In this document: positions 9,330 to 20,336 of the stretch, piece after piece
Layout of the letters: every line of letters begins with the position of its first letter
Numbering within the stretch: position 1 is the stretch's first letter
Source of the DNA: Glaciozyma antarctica PI12
Taxonomy: Eukaryota; Basidiomycota; Microbotryomycetes; Kriegeriales; Camptobasidiaceae
NCBI GenBank assembly: GCA_002917775.1
Contig: KZ627161.1
Coordinates: 30,978-94,977, forward strand
Length of the DNA stretch: 64,000 bases
Direction of reading: 5' to 3'
Position numbers and translations under genes: made by a program
The notes under the pieces: generated by a model
Told to the model about the DNA's origin: nothing
What the model saw: only the letters and a program-made list of their open reading frames with translations
Database searches by the model: none

Positions 9330-11850
9330 ATGCCACCCGCCAAGGACAGCAACTTGGATGTACCACCGCCTACAGATGGTCCCAACACCCGCGCAAGAGC
9401 AGCACGAGGCCTCACGCCGTTCTCTGGATCGACGGCGCCGCTGCGCGACGAGGAGCCGCATCGCGGGTACCCGACGCCCTCGGACTCGTCGAAGGGGGAG
9501 GAGGGAGATGGGAATTCTGGAATGAGTGCGGAGGGGTGGGAAGAGTGGAATGAGGTGACGATGGGAGGGACGGTCGAGCGGTGGGAACAGGAGGTCGTCG
9601 TGCGCGCTTCTTTTTTTTCCGGGATGGAGGGAGGGAGCTGATGGTGAGGGTCTTGCAGCACACGTACGAGGAGTTGCCGTATTCCTACCATGCTCCTTCG
9701 ACAACGACGACCACGATCCACGAAACTTACTACGCCATCGACCCCTCGCTCGACTTTCCTTCGCACTCGGATGGCCGCTACCCCCTCGTCTACGCTCCTT
9801 CCCACGTCCCACCTCCCATCAAGTACGACCAGGGAGATTGTAGAATTGTTTCGACAGCGAGCATGATCGACCACGGCTCGCCACCTTCGTCTCCCCTCCT
9901 TCCGGCCTCCGCAAGCCTCGAAATGTCGCGCGAGGAATGGCTTCGACTTGGAGGATTCGCCGAACCGGATCCACCTCCGACACCTCAAGCAGTAGCTTAC
10001 TACTCTCACGAGCCGTTCGTAAGCGGCGACGTCGGCGCCGCAATACGGCCGACCTCACATTCCTTCCCCTCGCTAGGCGAAGCCCTCGCACCCATCTCCT
10101 CCTCGCCGTACGACCTCCCCTCGACAACCCCTTATCCACTCCCATCCGTTTTCGAGCAACCATCTCACTCCGCCGACATTTTCGTCAACTCCCCGCCTCC
10201 TTCGACTACCCACTCGGGACTTCCCTCCACTCGCGCCCCTCGCTCGCCTCGAAAGAAACCCACACCCTACAAGCCCTACCCTACTCCCTCCCCCGCCACG
10301 CTCGCTTCTCTCCCCATCATCCCTCTCCAGCAGGAATCCCGCCTCGGCACGCACGGTCGCAAGTTCTCCGCAGCGCACATCCCTCGCCCTCGGAACGCCT
10401 TCATCCTCTTCCGTTCGCACGCCGTTACGAGCGGTCTGATCCCTAAGAACCTCGGGATTACGGACCACAAAAACATTTCCAAGATCGTCGCGGGGATTTG
10501 GAAGAACCTGAGCATCGAGGAGCGCGCGGCGTGGGATCTCGCGGCCGAGGAGGAGAAGAGGGTGCATCGCGTGCGGTGGCCCGATTATCAGTACAAGCCC
10601 AAGACGAAGGGGGCGGATGGGAGGAGCAAAGCGGCGCCGAAGAAGAGGAGGAAAGCGGCGGTGGAGGAGGCTGAGGCGTTGTTCGTCGACGATGGGGCGT
10701 GGAGAGTGCCGAAGGGGAAGAACGCGTGGTCGTCGAAGGAGTGCGAGCTCGTCGCGCAGGCCGTGTTAGAGGGACAAGAGATTGGGATTACGGAGTACGT
10801 TGCCTGGATCGGGATCGGGATCGGAAGGAGGGCGAGCAGGGCTTCGCAGGCACGTCGACTTCGGCCGTTCCTCCTCCTCTCTTCCACCTCTCGACCCATT
10901 CTTCCCCTCTATCTCGACCCTCGACCACGCACTCAACTCCAAGCAAAAAATCCGCCGCCATCGTCACTCCTCGCAAGACTCGATCCTCGGCTCAACAAAC
11001 CCCCAAGTCGTCCTCTCCTGCCGACACCCACCGCTCCCCCTCCAGCGACACCTCCTCCTCGACCACCCTCATCGAGCACTCGCGCTTCCCCCGTCGCAAC
11101 ACTACCTCTTCCCCCGGCGGGATGTGGCGCGAGCGCAGCGCGCAGTCTCCCAACTCCCCGACGACGTCCCCTCACCATTCCTCGATCTCGCCTCACCCTG
11201 TCTCCCGATCCCACCCTCCCTCCTCCGCCCCACCCATCTTCGATCCCTCGACGCGCATGCAGCGAGACCAGAGCTACGCCATGGCGCAACTCGGCGTCTC
11301 GCATTCGCACGACCCGTTCGCCCCCTCGCCGAGTCCATTCCTCGCTGGCTTCGACAACTCGCCCCTCTTGGGCGGAGCGTACGACCGCAAGTTCTCGCTC
11401 GGGAGGTGGGAGCTGAGGAAGCCGTCTACGACGGTTAGCAGGCGGGAGATGCGGGCGCAGGAGGAGGAAGAGGCGCCGCGGGAGCAGTATCCGCAGGAAG
11501 GAGCTTTCGCATCGCTCGATACGAGGAGATTTTTCGACGAGGCGTTCGGGTCGGAGATGGGGAGCGATAGCGCGTGGGGTTACACGCATTCGGAGCCGGT
11601 CACATCGACGTCGAACGCGAGGCAGGAGTTCGTCGCCGAACCGACGTTCGACGCGTTCCATTTCGGAGCCGTCGACCTGTTTGCACCGCCGCCGCCGCCG
11701 CTTGCGAGGCCGGTTGGGAAGAAGGGGAGTGGAGGGAGTTCGGGGAGCGCAGGGAGGAGAGCGGAGGAGGGACTGGATTTCGGGTTGAGGATGGACGAGA
11801 GGGGTTCGACGTACTCTGGGAGCAGTGGGTACGGCGGAGTGTCGTTTTAG
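9330..11850 (+). CDS. HMG-box transcription factor (copy A)
   Basis: A predicted DNA-binding regulator. Exon 1 begins MPPAKDSNLDVPPPTDGP; an intron from GTGCGCGC (about 9600) to 'cttgcag' (9658) follows. The HMG box lies at about 10379-10610: RPRNAFILFRSHAVTSGL, ITDHKNISKIVAGIWKNL and SIEERAAWDLAAEEEKRVH, the three-helix pattern of sequence-specific (MATA/Ste11-type) boxes. A basic Lys/Arg patch follows the box. The tail is Ser/Pro-rich with a late motif YDRKFSLGRWELRKPS, closely like GRKFSMGKWEQ in the HMG gene at 51143-53678, so the two are paralogues. Between about 10795 and 10850 the frame must change; no standard intron in the right phase is visible and a GGGATC repeat lies there. Stop TAG at 11848-11850. 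Confidence 0.85.
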
Positions 11851-12192
11851 GAGGGAGCGGTTGAGTTCTTGAGCGCCTCGATGGTCGTCTACTTCTTGTT
11901 TTGTTTATCCTTTTCCCTCCCTCTCGCCACCGTATTAGCATTCACTTCTCTGTAGATATATCCCCAGTCGCTTAGAGCATCTTGATTGAGCAATCGAAGC
12001 ACTTGTATAGCATTTGCGGGAGTGAGAGAGCGGCGAGGGAGAGAGCGAGCCAAAGCAGATCGAGCAGACTTCCTTCCCAGCCCCGAGCAGCTCCCTCCAG
12101 TCCCGCTTCATATCGCCCGCAAACCTCTGATTCACCAGACTCCCCATCGATCCAAAACGCCAACCTCCGCGCGCACAGCAGTCCCTCGAAGC
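11851..12192. other. convergent 3' spacer
   Basis: About 340 nt between the HMG-box gene and the F-box-like gene on the opposite strand. It has a T-rich stretch at 11890-11930 that could hold 3' processing signals. Nothing else seen. Confidence 0.35.
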
Positions 12193-13480
12193 TCATTGCA
12201 CTCTCGCACCCTCGCTCCTCGCCAACTCTGCAAACCTCCCGAAATCCTCCCGAAACGGTGCATCCTTTTGCTCCTCCTTCAGCACATCCCACTCCTCTCC
12301 TCTGCGCAACTCCACCCCTCGCACCCCGGCTGCCAGCTCGGGAGGTAGGTCCATCGGTCCCCCGTGTGCTGCGGAGAGGTAGATCGTTCGAAGGGCGGTC
12401 GGAGAGGGGAGGTAGAGCAGGAAGGGGATCCATAGGGGGGTGGAGGGATCGCAGCGGAGTCGGAGGTGGGTAACGGTGGTGGGGAGGTCGGCGGGGTCTT
12501 GTGAGGCGACCCAGGTTCCTGGGACGTCCAAGATGCGTAAGCTGGTGCATGCTTGGACGCCGGAAAAAGCGGGAGCGTATCCACCGCCAATGACGAGGTG
12601 GTGTAGTTCGAGGGCGAGGAATAGGAATGGATGGACGGGAGGTTGCGGAGTGAGGTGGATGGAGAGGTAGGCGAGGGAGGTGAGTGCTGGAAGAGCGGTG
12701 GGGGAGAGGAGAACCTGGGCGGGGCCGGCGAGGATGACGCGGGAGAGGGAGAGGGTCGTTAGGGAGGGGAGGCAGAAGGACGTCGCGGTCGAGAGTGTGA
12801 TGCGGGCTTCGAAGATATGGAGAGAGGTTAGGTCTGCAGGGGGAGGGGATGAGCTGGACCGTGCTGCAAAGTCATACGACAACGCACTGCGCCCCCACTG
12901 GAGTGCTCCCATCCCGAGGTCGAGGTACGTGAGCAGCCATAGCTCCTTGACCCGGCTGCACGCCCTCAGCACTCGCTCCAGCTCCACCGCCTTTCCCTGC
13001 AAAGAGGAGTACGCCTTTCCCATCCGCACGCTCTCCACGTCCTCCGCCTTAGGTGGATCCCTCGAAATAGCATCCAAGAAGGCCAGCGCGCGTGGGATGG
13101 TAGGAAGGAGGACGTGGCGGTAGAGCTCGCGCTGGGCCAAGTCGGAGAAGGACCGGAGGCGGGCGAGCGCAGGAAGGTAATATGGCGGAGAGGCGTACGA
13201 AGGAGCGGCGAACTGGGAGAGGATGTAGGCGAGGAGCTCGGGAGGGAGGTCGGGTTGCGTTGAGGAGGGAGCTGGGGGCGATTCGACTGGGACAGGCGAC
13301 TGCTGCGAGCGCGCGTTGTTCCACTGTCGGGTTGAGAGCCCAAACAAAGATTGCTTGAGACCCCGAAGGTCTAGCGACCTGGCGGGGGGAGGGAGAGGGA
13401 GGAGAGTAAGAGCAACACCTCCGACGCTCTTGAGCTCAAACTCGTTGGCAAGTCCGAACAGCGGGTTCCCAACGCTAAGG
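12193..13480 (-). CDS. F-box-like, leucine-rich protein
   Basis: One long open exon on the minus strand ends with SEGARVQ and TGA at 12193-12195. Near its N-terminus is DLPPELLAYILSQF, then YLPALARLRSFSDLAQREL and YRHVLL, the pattern of a fungal F-box (LPxEllxxI, then a region ending in W/RxLYRxv). The rest has irregular Leu-rich strands (LTSLHIFEARITLS, LTTLSLSRVILA, LTSLAYLSIHL, LRILDVPGTWVAS), suggesting degenerate leucine-rich repeats. Such proteins normally bind Skp1 and deliver substrates to SCF ubiquitin ligases; here that is inference. No ATG lies at the start of the open frame, and an AG acceptor at about 13478 suggests an unidentified first exon upstream. About 430 codons visible. 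Confidence 0.6.
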
Positions 13481-13633
13481 AGCAATTAATCTCCTGAAGC
13501 TCTTGAAGGTCCTGGGCAAGTCTGCTTGATGTTACAGCACAAACGGGCAGCACCTCCTCCCGCACTCTGCTGCCAATCCCTCCTTCGTCCCTTGAGCTCC
13601 TCCCATCGAATACCGTTCCTCCTCTCCGCTGGT

Positions 13634-14398
13634 CTAGTACTCCTCGATTTGGATGGCGAAGAAGTGAGAGTAGGTGAGGACTGTGGAGAGGGACAGAGTC
13701 AGCTCGTGCACTCGTTCTCGAGGAAGCCGCGAAGGCTCCCTCCACTCCAGCTGGTAACCCCTCCGTGGATAGGTTCACCGGGAGCATACCATACTTGCCG
13801 GGGGAGTCTCCGAGCTCCTGCCTCCATCCGAGAGCTCCCTCCCACTACCACAGTCGCCAGCTCCCTCCCGCGCCCTCCCCCCTTCCTCAACTCCGCAGAA
13901 CAGGCGCGACTCACTGGTTCCATACCCTACTGATCGCTCTCATCGCACTCATCCACCCCGCCATCTCCGCAATCACCCCCGAATGCGCCAGCACGAACGG
14001 CAACGCGACGCCGCTGACGAGGAAGATGGCGGTGACAAAGTGGCCGAAATCGACGGGAGCGGACGAGTACTCGGCGCTAAAGTCGTCGGGAGAGACGCAG
14101 CGCGAGCAGATGAAGTTGGGGAGGGGGGCGAGGGCGAAGATGGTGGCTGTGGGGAGGGCGAGGGGAGGAGGGAGTGGGGGTCAGGGAGAGGTCAGCTTGG
14201 GCAGGAGCGGAGTGGACGTGGAGCGTACCTGTTAGTAGAGGCAACCAGTTTGACCAGAGTGCACAGCTCAGGATGATGAGGAGGAAGGAGAGGGCGAGTA
14301 CGAAGGAGAGGAGGATGATGGCTGGGGAGGTGGATCAGCTCCGCTCTGCCTGCTCCTACGCTCTGACTGAACTCACTCTTGAGTCCTGCTGCTGCCAT
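13634..14398 (-). CDS. VPS55: Vps55-family endosomal membrane protein
   Basis: Five exons on the minus strand: 14377-14398 (MAAAGLK), 14229-14321, 13931-14146, a 15-nt exon 13779-13793, and 13634-13680. The product is a small four-span protein: TIILLSFVLALSFLLIILSC, ALWSNWLPLLTATIFALAPL, PNFICSRCVSPDDFSAEYSS, then FGHFVTAIFLVSGVALPFVL and AHSGVIAEMAGWMSAM. It ends VLTYSHFFAIQIEEY. 'FALAPLPN', the DFxxxY loop and 'LPFVLAHS' match Vps55, which works with Vps68 in late-endosome-to-vacuole sorting. The short fourth exon is needed to keep the last membrane span in frame (IWYAPV). Every donor is GT; the branch sites are CTGAC or CTAAC-like. Length (about 130 residues) is normal for the family. Confidence 0.9.
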
Positions 14399-15322
14399 CC
14401 TGACTGAGCGATATCGAGGTGCGCGGGGGAGTGTGCGGGAGGAGGGAGAGCTGCCGTCGTCGTCGTCTCCTATCTTCTCCTTCCTCCCCTCCACCCTTCT
14501 ACACCGTCGTCAAGCGCAGGGGAAATGGAACTGCTCCCAGTCTGCCCTTCTAGCGTGTCGGCGCTCTGGAACCGCGCTGAACTTGTTTCTTCGTCTCGCC
14601 TCCTCCCTTCTGCGTACTGTCAGCTCTCAGTTGGCCAGGAGCGGTGCGTCCCTCTCGGACCCGACCGACCTCCGTTTCAAGAAGGCTGTCTTCGCTCTGA
14701 ACCACACCTGTGTGGAGCAGGGGTTGCTGCTGGTTGACGGAAGGGCAGGTCTGCACGCGGCTCGACTCGGAGGAAGGAAGCAAGCTCGTTGGCGCGAATG
14801 CCGGAGACGAGCGCTGCTCGATAGGAAAGGGAGCGGAGGAAGTTGCTTCGACTGCGACGAAAACAGAGCAGTTGTCCTTCGCACCCACGTTTCGCCACCT
14901 CCATCTCAACCCGACCGCTAACAATCTCGAGAATCTCCGCACTCGCTGGCTACGCAACCGACCGAGGAGCGGATGGGAATTGGGGAGGCGCTTGAGGCGA
15001 CGAGGAGGTTCAAGGTGATGCAGGAGTCGTAGAGGGGATGAGAAACGAATCTTGCGAATAGATTTCCGCAAGTCTGAGAAGCGTCGGCGCGCTTGCTCTG
15101 CTCCCCAGTCAGCTCAAATAGACCCTGCTCATCTTCTCCACCTTGAGCTGAAAATTTCGCGCTCATCCCACGCGCCACGAGAAGTCAAGCGAGAGCAGCT
15201 CAACTCGTCGAATATCACATCTGTCGATTACAAGCACAGCAAAGCTCCTCCTCCTCAGCCAAATCCCTGAAAGAGGGAATCAGTGAGTCCCGAACCGACG
15301 TGAAAAGAACGGCGACTCACCA
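14399..15322. other. intergenic region upstream of VPS55
   Basis: About 920 nt holding the VPS55 promoter and the 3' flank of the F-box-like gene at 15323. Overlapping open frames on both strands were inspected and show no family motif. Nothing else supported. Confidence 0.3.
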
Positions 15323-16496
15323 TTACTCGTGGAAGTAGCGGCTCTCGAAAGTGAGCTCAACCTCCCTCCTCGCGCAAGCCGCCTCAATCTCCTCCTTCAT
15401 CCCAGCGTACATCGACCCCGTATAAACGCTCCGAAAAACGATCCTCTTGATCTCCCCGAGCGCGCACGTCTCCAGGAGCTTGACAGCCTTGCGAGTCGCC
15501 TCCTCGGTGACGACCTCGCTCTTGGAAGCTGGTAGAGCTGGATCGTCGTAAGGGACGAGGGAGGAATGGGAGAGGACGGTGTTACTGAGCGCCGTGAAGG
15601 GGATTCCGAGGAGGCGGAGGGAGGGCGCGGCGTCGAGGATGGTGGCGAGAGCTGAGGGAGTGAGGGATTCGATGCCGAGGGAGAGTTCGTGCGTGTGCTG
15701 GACTTTGGTGGCGAGGGTGGATCGAAGGAAGGTGATGGTGATGCGAGGATGTGGGGGAGGAGGAAGCTGTGGCCCGCCGAAAAGGCGGGCGAGCCCAGAG
15801 AGGAGGGAGCTGAGTGGCTTGACGGGGATTTCGTTGTGGCGGAGGGTGGTGAGAGAGTTCCCGCTGCTCGAAAGGAGCCACCCGAGCTCGTTGTCAGTGA
15901 AGAGGGCTCCAAAGAGGTCGACCGAAGTGAGTTGAGCCTTGCAGGTCGTCGTCGTCGTCCAGTTGGCGTCTTGAAAGCCATCCCCTTGAGCTTGAGCACC
16001 GAAAAGTCCTTCCAGCATTCCATCAGGCTCGCGAGCACAGCGCCGTTGTACGAATCGATCTCTTCAGCGCTGTCGGTCCAGAGGTAGAGCGGGCGCAGGC
16101 GGATCAGGCCCGCCATCGCTTTCTCAACGCCTTCGTCCTCGCCACCGAGCTTGATCAAGTTGCCGATACTGAGGTGTTTGAGATGCGTAGTCAGGCGCAA
16201 GATGGAGACGAAATCATTGCTTTGTACTGGTCGAGGAGGGTCGGGAGATGGCGTCGCAGGGTCCAGGTGGAGCTCGAGGGATTCGACGAGAGGCCGAAGG
16301 TGGGAGTGTCGCCTAATCGACTCCTCAAAGCGGTAGACGTGCTTGTACCATCCGAAGCTCTGGTGTAGATAGAGTTTCTTCTGAGCGAGCGGCGTCCAGC
16401 TCTTCGTAGCGAGGCAGCAGGAAGCCAGGTCGGCGCTGGCGAGCTCGGAGAAGATGAGGGGGAGAATTTCGGCGACGAGGGCTGGCACTGCACGTC
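15323..16496 (-). CDS. F-box-like protein with a frame break
   Basis: The minus-strand frame starts after a 'gtgcag' acceptor at about 16489 with CCAGCCCTCGTC (PALVAEILPLIFSELASADL), followed by CCLATKSWTPLAQKKLYL, an F-box-like N-terminus. Then come VESLELHLDP, HLKHLSIGNLIKL and VLKLKGMAFKTP, Leu-rich repeat-like strands. At a CGA/CGT triplet repeat near 15946-15965 the frame must shift by one base to continue as LTSVDLFGALFTDNELGWLL and later LGIESLTPSALATIL, ending FESRYFHE with TAA at 15323-15325. Either an indel in the repeat during sequencing or a real mutation explains this. A first coding exon with the ATG was not identified. It resembles the gene at 12193 in layout. Role as a ubiquitin-ligase adaptor is inference. 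Confidence 0.55.
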
Positions 16497-16804
16497 GATG
16501 GTCAGCAGCGGTGCGCCGGGGTCCGGAGGTGCCGTACTTGAGCTAAGCGAGCAGCTGAGTGTGGATTGAGGAGACCGGAAGGAGGCAGGAGAGCTTCACT
16601 GGCGAACACCTCTGCATACATTCGTTCCTCGATTGCCCTCCTCCGCTCGTCATCAAGCCCTCCGCTCCCACCTCGACGCCGTCTGGACTCCGACACGACC
16701 AGCAAACACTCGCCCTCGAGCCCCCGATCGCCAACGCTTGCCGGCGCGCACTCGAAAAGGACCGCCCCCCACCGTCTTCGCCTCCCTTCGGCGTTCTCTC
16801 CCAA
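16497..16804. other. divergent promoter region
   Basis: About 300 nt between the F-box-like gene (minus) and the BAR-like gene (plus). It probably holds both promoters and the missing first exon of the former. No defined motif recognised. Confidence 0.35.
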
Positions 16805-19800
16805 ATGGCGCCCTTGCACGATACCCGCCTCCTCAGCAACCTCATCAAAACCGAGAAGGAAGCGCAGACCTCGTACGTACTCTCCACGCACAACGCCGCC
16901 TCTTCCAAGAGAGGCCGAACCGAGCTGATGTGACGCCGTTCGCAGGTTCAAGGCCTGGACGCGGGATGCAGCGAGTGCGAGTGCGGCGTTGAGTGCGTGG
17001 AGCGTGGCGGACTCGGGGGATACGCAGGACTTGATGGTGAGTTCGGCGAAGGGTTAAAGGGCTTAGGGCGGAGCTGGATTGAGCGGGGTCGGTTGTGGGG
17101 GGGTTGTTTGGAGGTGGCGGGCTGATGGAAGGGTGTCGGGCGTGCTCGCGCCTCTAAGGAGTGGGGGGGAGGGAAAGGGGGAGGCAGGCTGCTCAGGCCG
17201 GAGCTCAGGAGAAACGGGGCACGTCGTTCGGCGGATAGCTGGGTGAGGAGACCTCACTCGGCTTGCACCGATACTGACGTATCTTGCACCTTGTGTGGTT
17301 CCTGCGAGTTGGCCGTACCCACGCAGCAAGGTGCCTGAAGGCTGGTTGGGTGCTGCTCAGCACTTCGAAAGACGCTGTGCGCGAGAGCCTCGCATGCTTC
17401 GTTCGATCTTGAGCTTGCAGTCTTCTCACCTACACCGTCGTTGAGCGTTTACCTTGTTACCGAGGCGTTAGGGAAGGACGTTGAAAGGACACGCACGCAA
17501 TCGTCTTGGCGACAGCTGGAGAGCAACGGCAAGCAGCTCGGCTCCTTCGCGTTCGGCGTGCTTGTCCCCTTGGCTTGCCCTGCGCCTTTGCGACGAGAGA
17601 CGCACCTTCAGTTTACCGCGACCCTTGCTGACACCCCATTCCTCCATCAGGACATCTCAATTCGGATCTCGCAACTCCTCGCCGCCTGCGCAGGCTCTCA
17701 ACGCGCCTACCTCCACGCCCTCTCAGCCTACCGCATCTCGCTCAAGGACGTTCTCGACCGCGAAATGGCGATCAAGACCGTCGTGCGCGATCGCGAGATT
17801 CTTGTCGGACGGCTCATCAAGCTCGGGAACAAGAAGCCGGCGGATTCGGCGCTCGATAGTCATCAGCAGAAGCTCGAGGATGCTCAGCGAGAGTTGACGG
17901 CTTGCGAAGGTACGTGGTAGCTTTGTCCGAGATGCTTTTAGGAGCTGACGCAGGACATCGCAGCATATCTGCAGGACGAGGAAGCGGCGCTCACGGGAGT
18001 CAAGCGGAGGACGTTCCGCGAAGCTTTGGCGATGCGGATGAAGAGCATGGGCGAGCTCGGCAAGGTCATGGAGGACAGCGCTCGCGAAGCCATCGAGCTG
18101 CTTTCTCAACTCGGCCAACGTGCGTTCTTCTTTTCGGCTCGGCGGACTTCGCTGATTGAGCGGCACACAGGCTACCCCGAGGATCTCCACTATCCCAGCT
18201 ACCCTGACGACCTCGGCTCCGCCGCTGGAGACTCGATCACCCCTTCCCATTCGGCCTCGCAAGCGCTCTCTCGCACCTCGTCCAACTCCTCCTTCTCCGA
18301 CGACGACACGCCCTACCGCGAGCTCACCATCCCCGCCCCTCACAAGCTCACGAACGGCACCCTTCCCGAACTCCCCTCCGCACCCCGCGACCGTCGCATC
18401 AGCACCATGACCTCCTCCTCCCTCCCTCGGGCGCGCTCCCCTCCCGCCGTTCGCCCCATCTTCCCCATCCCCACCGCTCCAGGCCCCGCCACAGGACCCT
18501 CTTTCGACATCCCTCGAGCTCCGGCGCACGTCAGCACTCGCGCGCCGAACGACGATTCTTCCGACGAGGAGGACGCGCGGGAGTACCTTGCGCACACGAC
18601 GGTGCCGGGACCTCGAGCGTCGATGTATCGCGTTCAGTCGCCTGTGGGCCGATTGCATCGACAGACGCAGTCGGAGACGTCGTCGATTACGGAGCGTGGC
18701 GCGGGCAAGAGTCCTCGGCGAGGATCGTTCTTCGGAGGAATCGCGGCGCTGTTCAAGAAGAAAAAGAGCTTTGAGGAGCCGGCTTCGGCGAGCGCGTGGG
18801 AGACGAGGACGGATCGGCATGTGTTTGCTACGAAGAGGGGGACGCATGTTGTGGGGAAGACGCAGGAAGACGAGTCGGATGAGGACGACATGCCGCAGAA
18901 TGTCGTGCGCGTCGTCAACGATCCTCAGGCGAGGCTTAAGGCGCTTAGCGACGTCGGGACGAAGCCCAAGTTGGAGAAGAAGAGGAGGACGCACGAGAAG
19001 GCGATGAGCGATATTGGGGTCGCGCCGTCGGGAATGCCGGCGATGAGGGCTTTCCCTACGAGTACGTTGTTGAGTCCTGCGTCGGGCGCGCAAGAGGAGG
19101 CGGTCGTCAAGAAGCGGAAGAAGAAGGTCTCGACGGCGACGGTTCCTGCAACGGCTCCTACGACGCTCGTCCTCTCCCCCAACGGCGAACCCTACTCCTC
19201 GAAATCTCAAGCCGCCGACCTTTCTCGTTCCAACACCATCACCACGATCGGAACGACCGCAACGACGGGGACGATCAAGCGGAAGCGCAAGAAGGTCATC
19301 TCGACTCCCCCTCTCCCGATCCCCACCGCCGCCGACCTCGCTTCCTCCCTCCCCTCCGCTCGCTCCGACGCCACTCTCTACGGCAAGCTCGACGAGCCCG
19401 TCCAGGTCGAACCGCACGTCCAAATCCCTCGCAAGGCGCCCAAGAGCCTCGCTACGGCTGTGACGCGCGAGAAGAAGGACCACGCGCTTCATGGGAATGG
19501 GAACTGGGTCGCGGTGGCGGGGACGGAGGGGAAGAAGGCTTCGGCGCCGAGGAAGGTGCCGCAGGGGGGTGAGCAGGAGGAGAGCTTGATGAGTATCGTC
19601 GAGCGTGAGGTGAATGGGGTCGCAGAGGAGACGTCGAGGAAGTACGGTCCCAAGACGCCCGCGAAGGAGGACGTGGCGATCCCCCGCCCTCAGTCGTCGT
19701 TGACGATGCCAGGACTCGTCAAGCGCAAGTCGGTTCGTCTCGCCGAAGGACCCTACCTCGCTCCTCCCTCCTCCCACTCCCCTCCCTCCTCCATCCGCTC

Positions 19801-20053
19801 CGACCCTCTCTCCGCCAATTCAGCACCTCGACACGGGATCCTCGTCAACAACGGTCGACCGCTCTCGTCGGCGACGTTGGGGAATGGGGACGCGAGTGCG
19901 TGGGAGACGAGGTTGACGACGGGGAGAGGGACGGCGGGGGCTGATAGCTCGGATGAGGATGAGGGGTACAGTGCTGCGAGGAGGCAGTTTGCGAAGGGGA
20001 CGAGCAAGTTGGACAGCTGGATTGGAGGAAAGGGGAAGGGGAGGGAGGTGTGA
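16805..20053 (+). CDS. BAR-like coiled-coil protein with long disordered tail
   Basis: Five exons: 16805-16872, 16946-17036, 17651-17909, 17964-18119, 18171-20053. Starts MAPLHDTRLLSNLIKTEKEA. The first 200 residues are helical: TSFKAWTRDAASASAALSAW, ISIRISQLLAACAGSQRAYL, LKDVLDREMAIKTVVRDREI, then QKLEDAQRELTACEAYLQDE and RRTFREALAMRMKSMGELGK. This looks like a BAR/I-BAR-type membrane-binding coiled coil, and the fungal vacuolar protein Ivy1 is the closest family I can suggest. The remaining 450 residues are Ser/Pro/Thr-rich and disordered, with acidic DDSSDEEDAREY, poly-basic LFKKKKSF and repeated RKRKK patches. Intron 2 (17037-17650) is 614 nt, roughly ten times the local norm. Stop TGA at 20051-20053. 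The family assignment is tentative; the gene itself is clear. Confidence 0.75.
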
Positions 20054-20336
20054 TGGCTTCGGCGCCGGTTCTTTTACGTTATCCTATAGTATCCCCCGTA
20101 TCGGTTCTCTTATACTCTTCGTACTCTGTTGTAAATACGCTCAGTACGTTGGAAGAAACGAAGTCGTCGTCGTCGTCTCGCAGCCGTGAGCCAACTTGGG
20201 CGCCGTCGCGCGGATGCTTAATCACTTAACCCTCCTCCCCTCCCTCACTTCCTCCTCCCCTTCCCAGGACTCGAGTACCTCCCCACTCAGTCTCCCCCTT
20301 TTCCACCCGCTTTCAACCTAGCAGCTCTCGCCCACG

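Noticed and set aside
8879-10009. 376-codon minus-strand frame
   Set aside because: It is antisense to exons 1-2 of the HMG-box gene and has Arg-rich shadow composition.
17723-19777. 684-codon minus-strand frame
   Set aside because: Pure antisense shadow of the BAR-like gene: Arg/Leu/His-rich, no domain, and the plus strand has consistent splice sites and codon bias.
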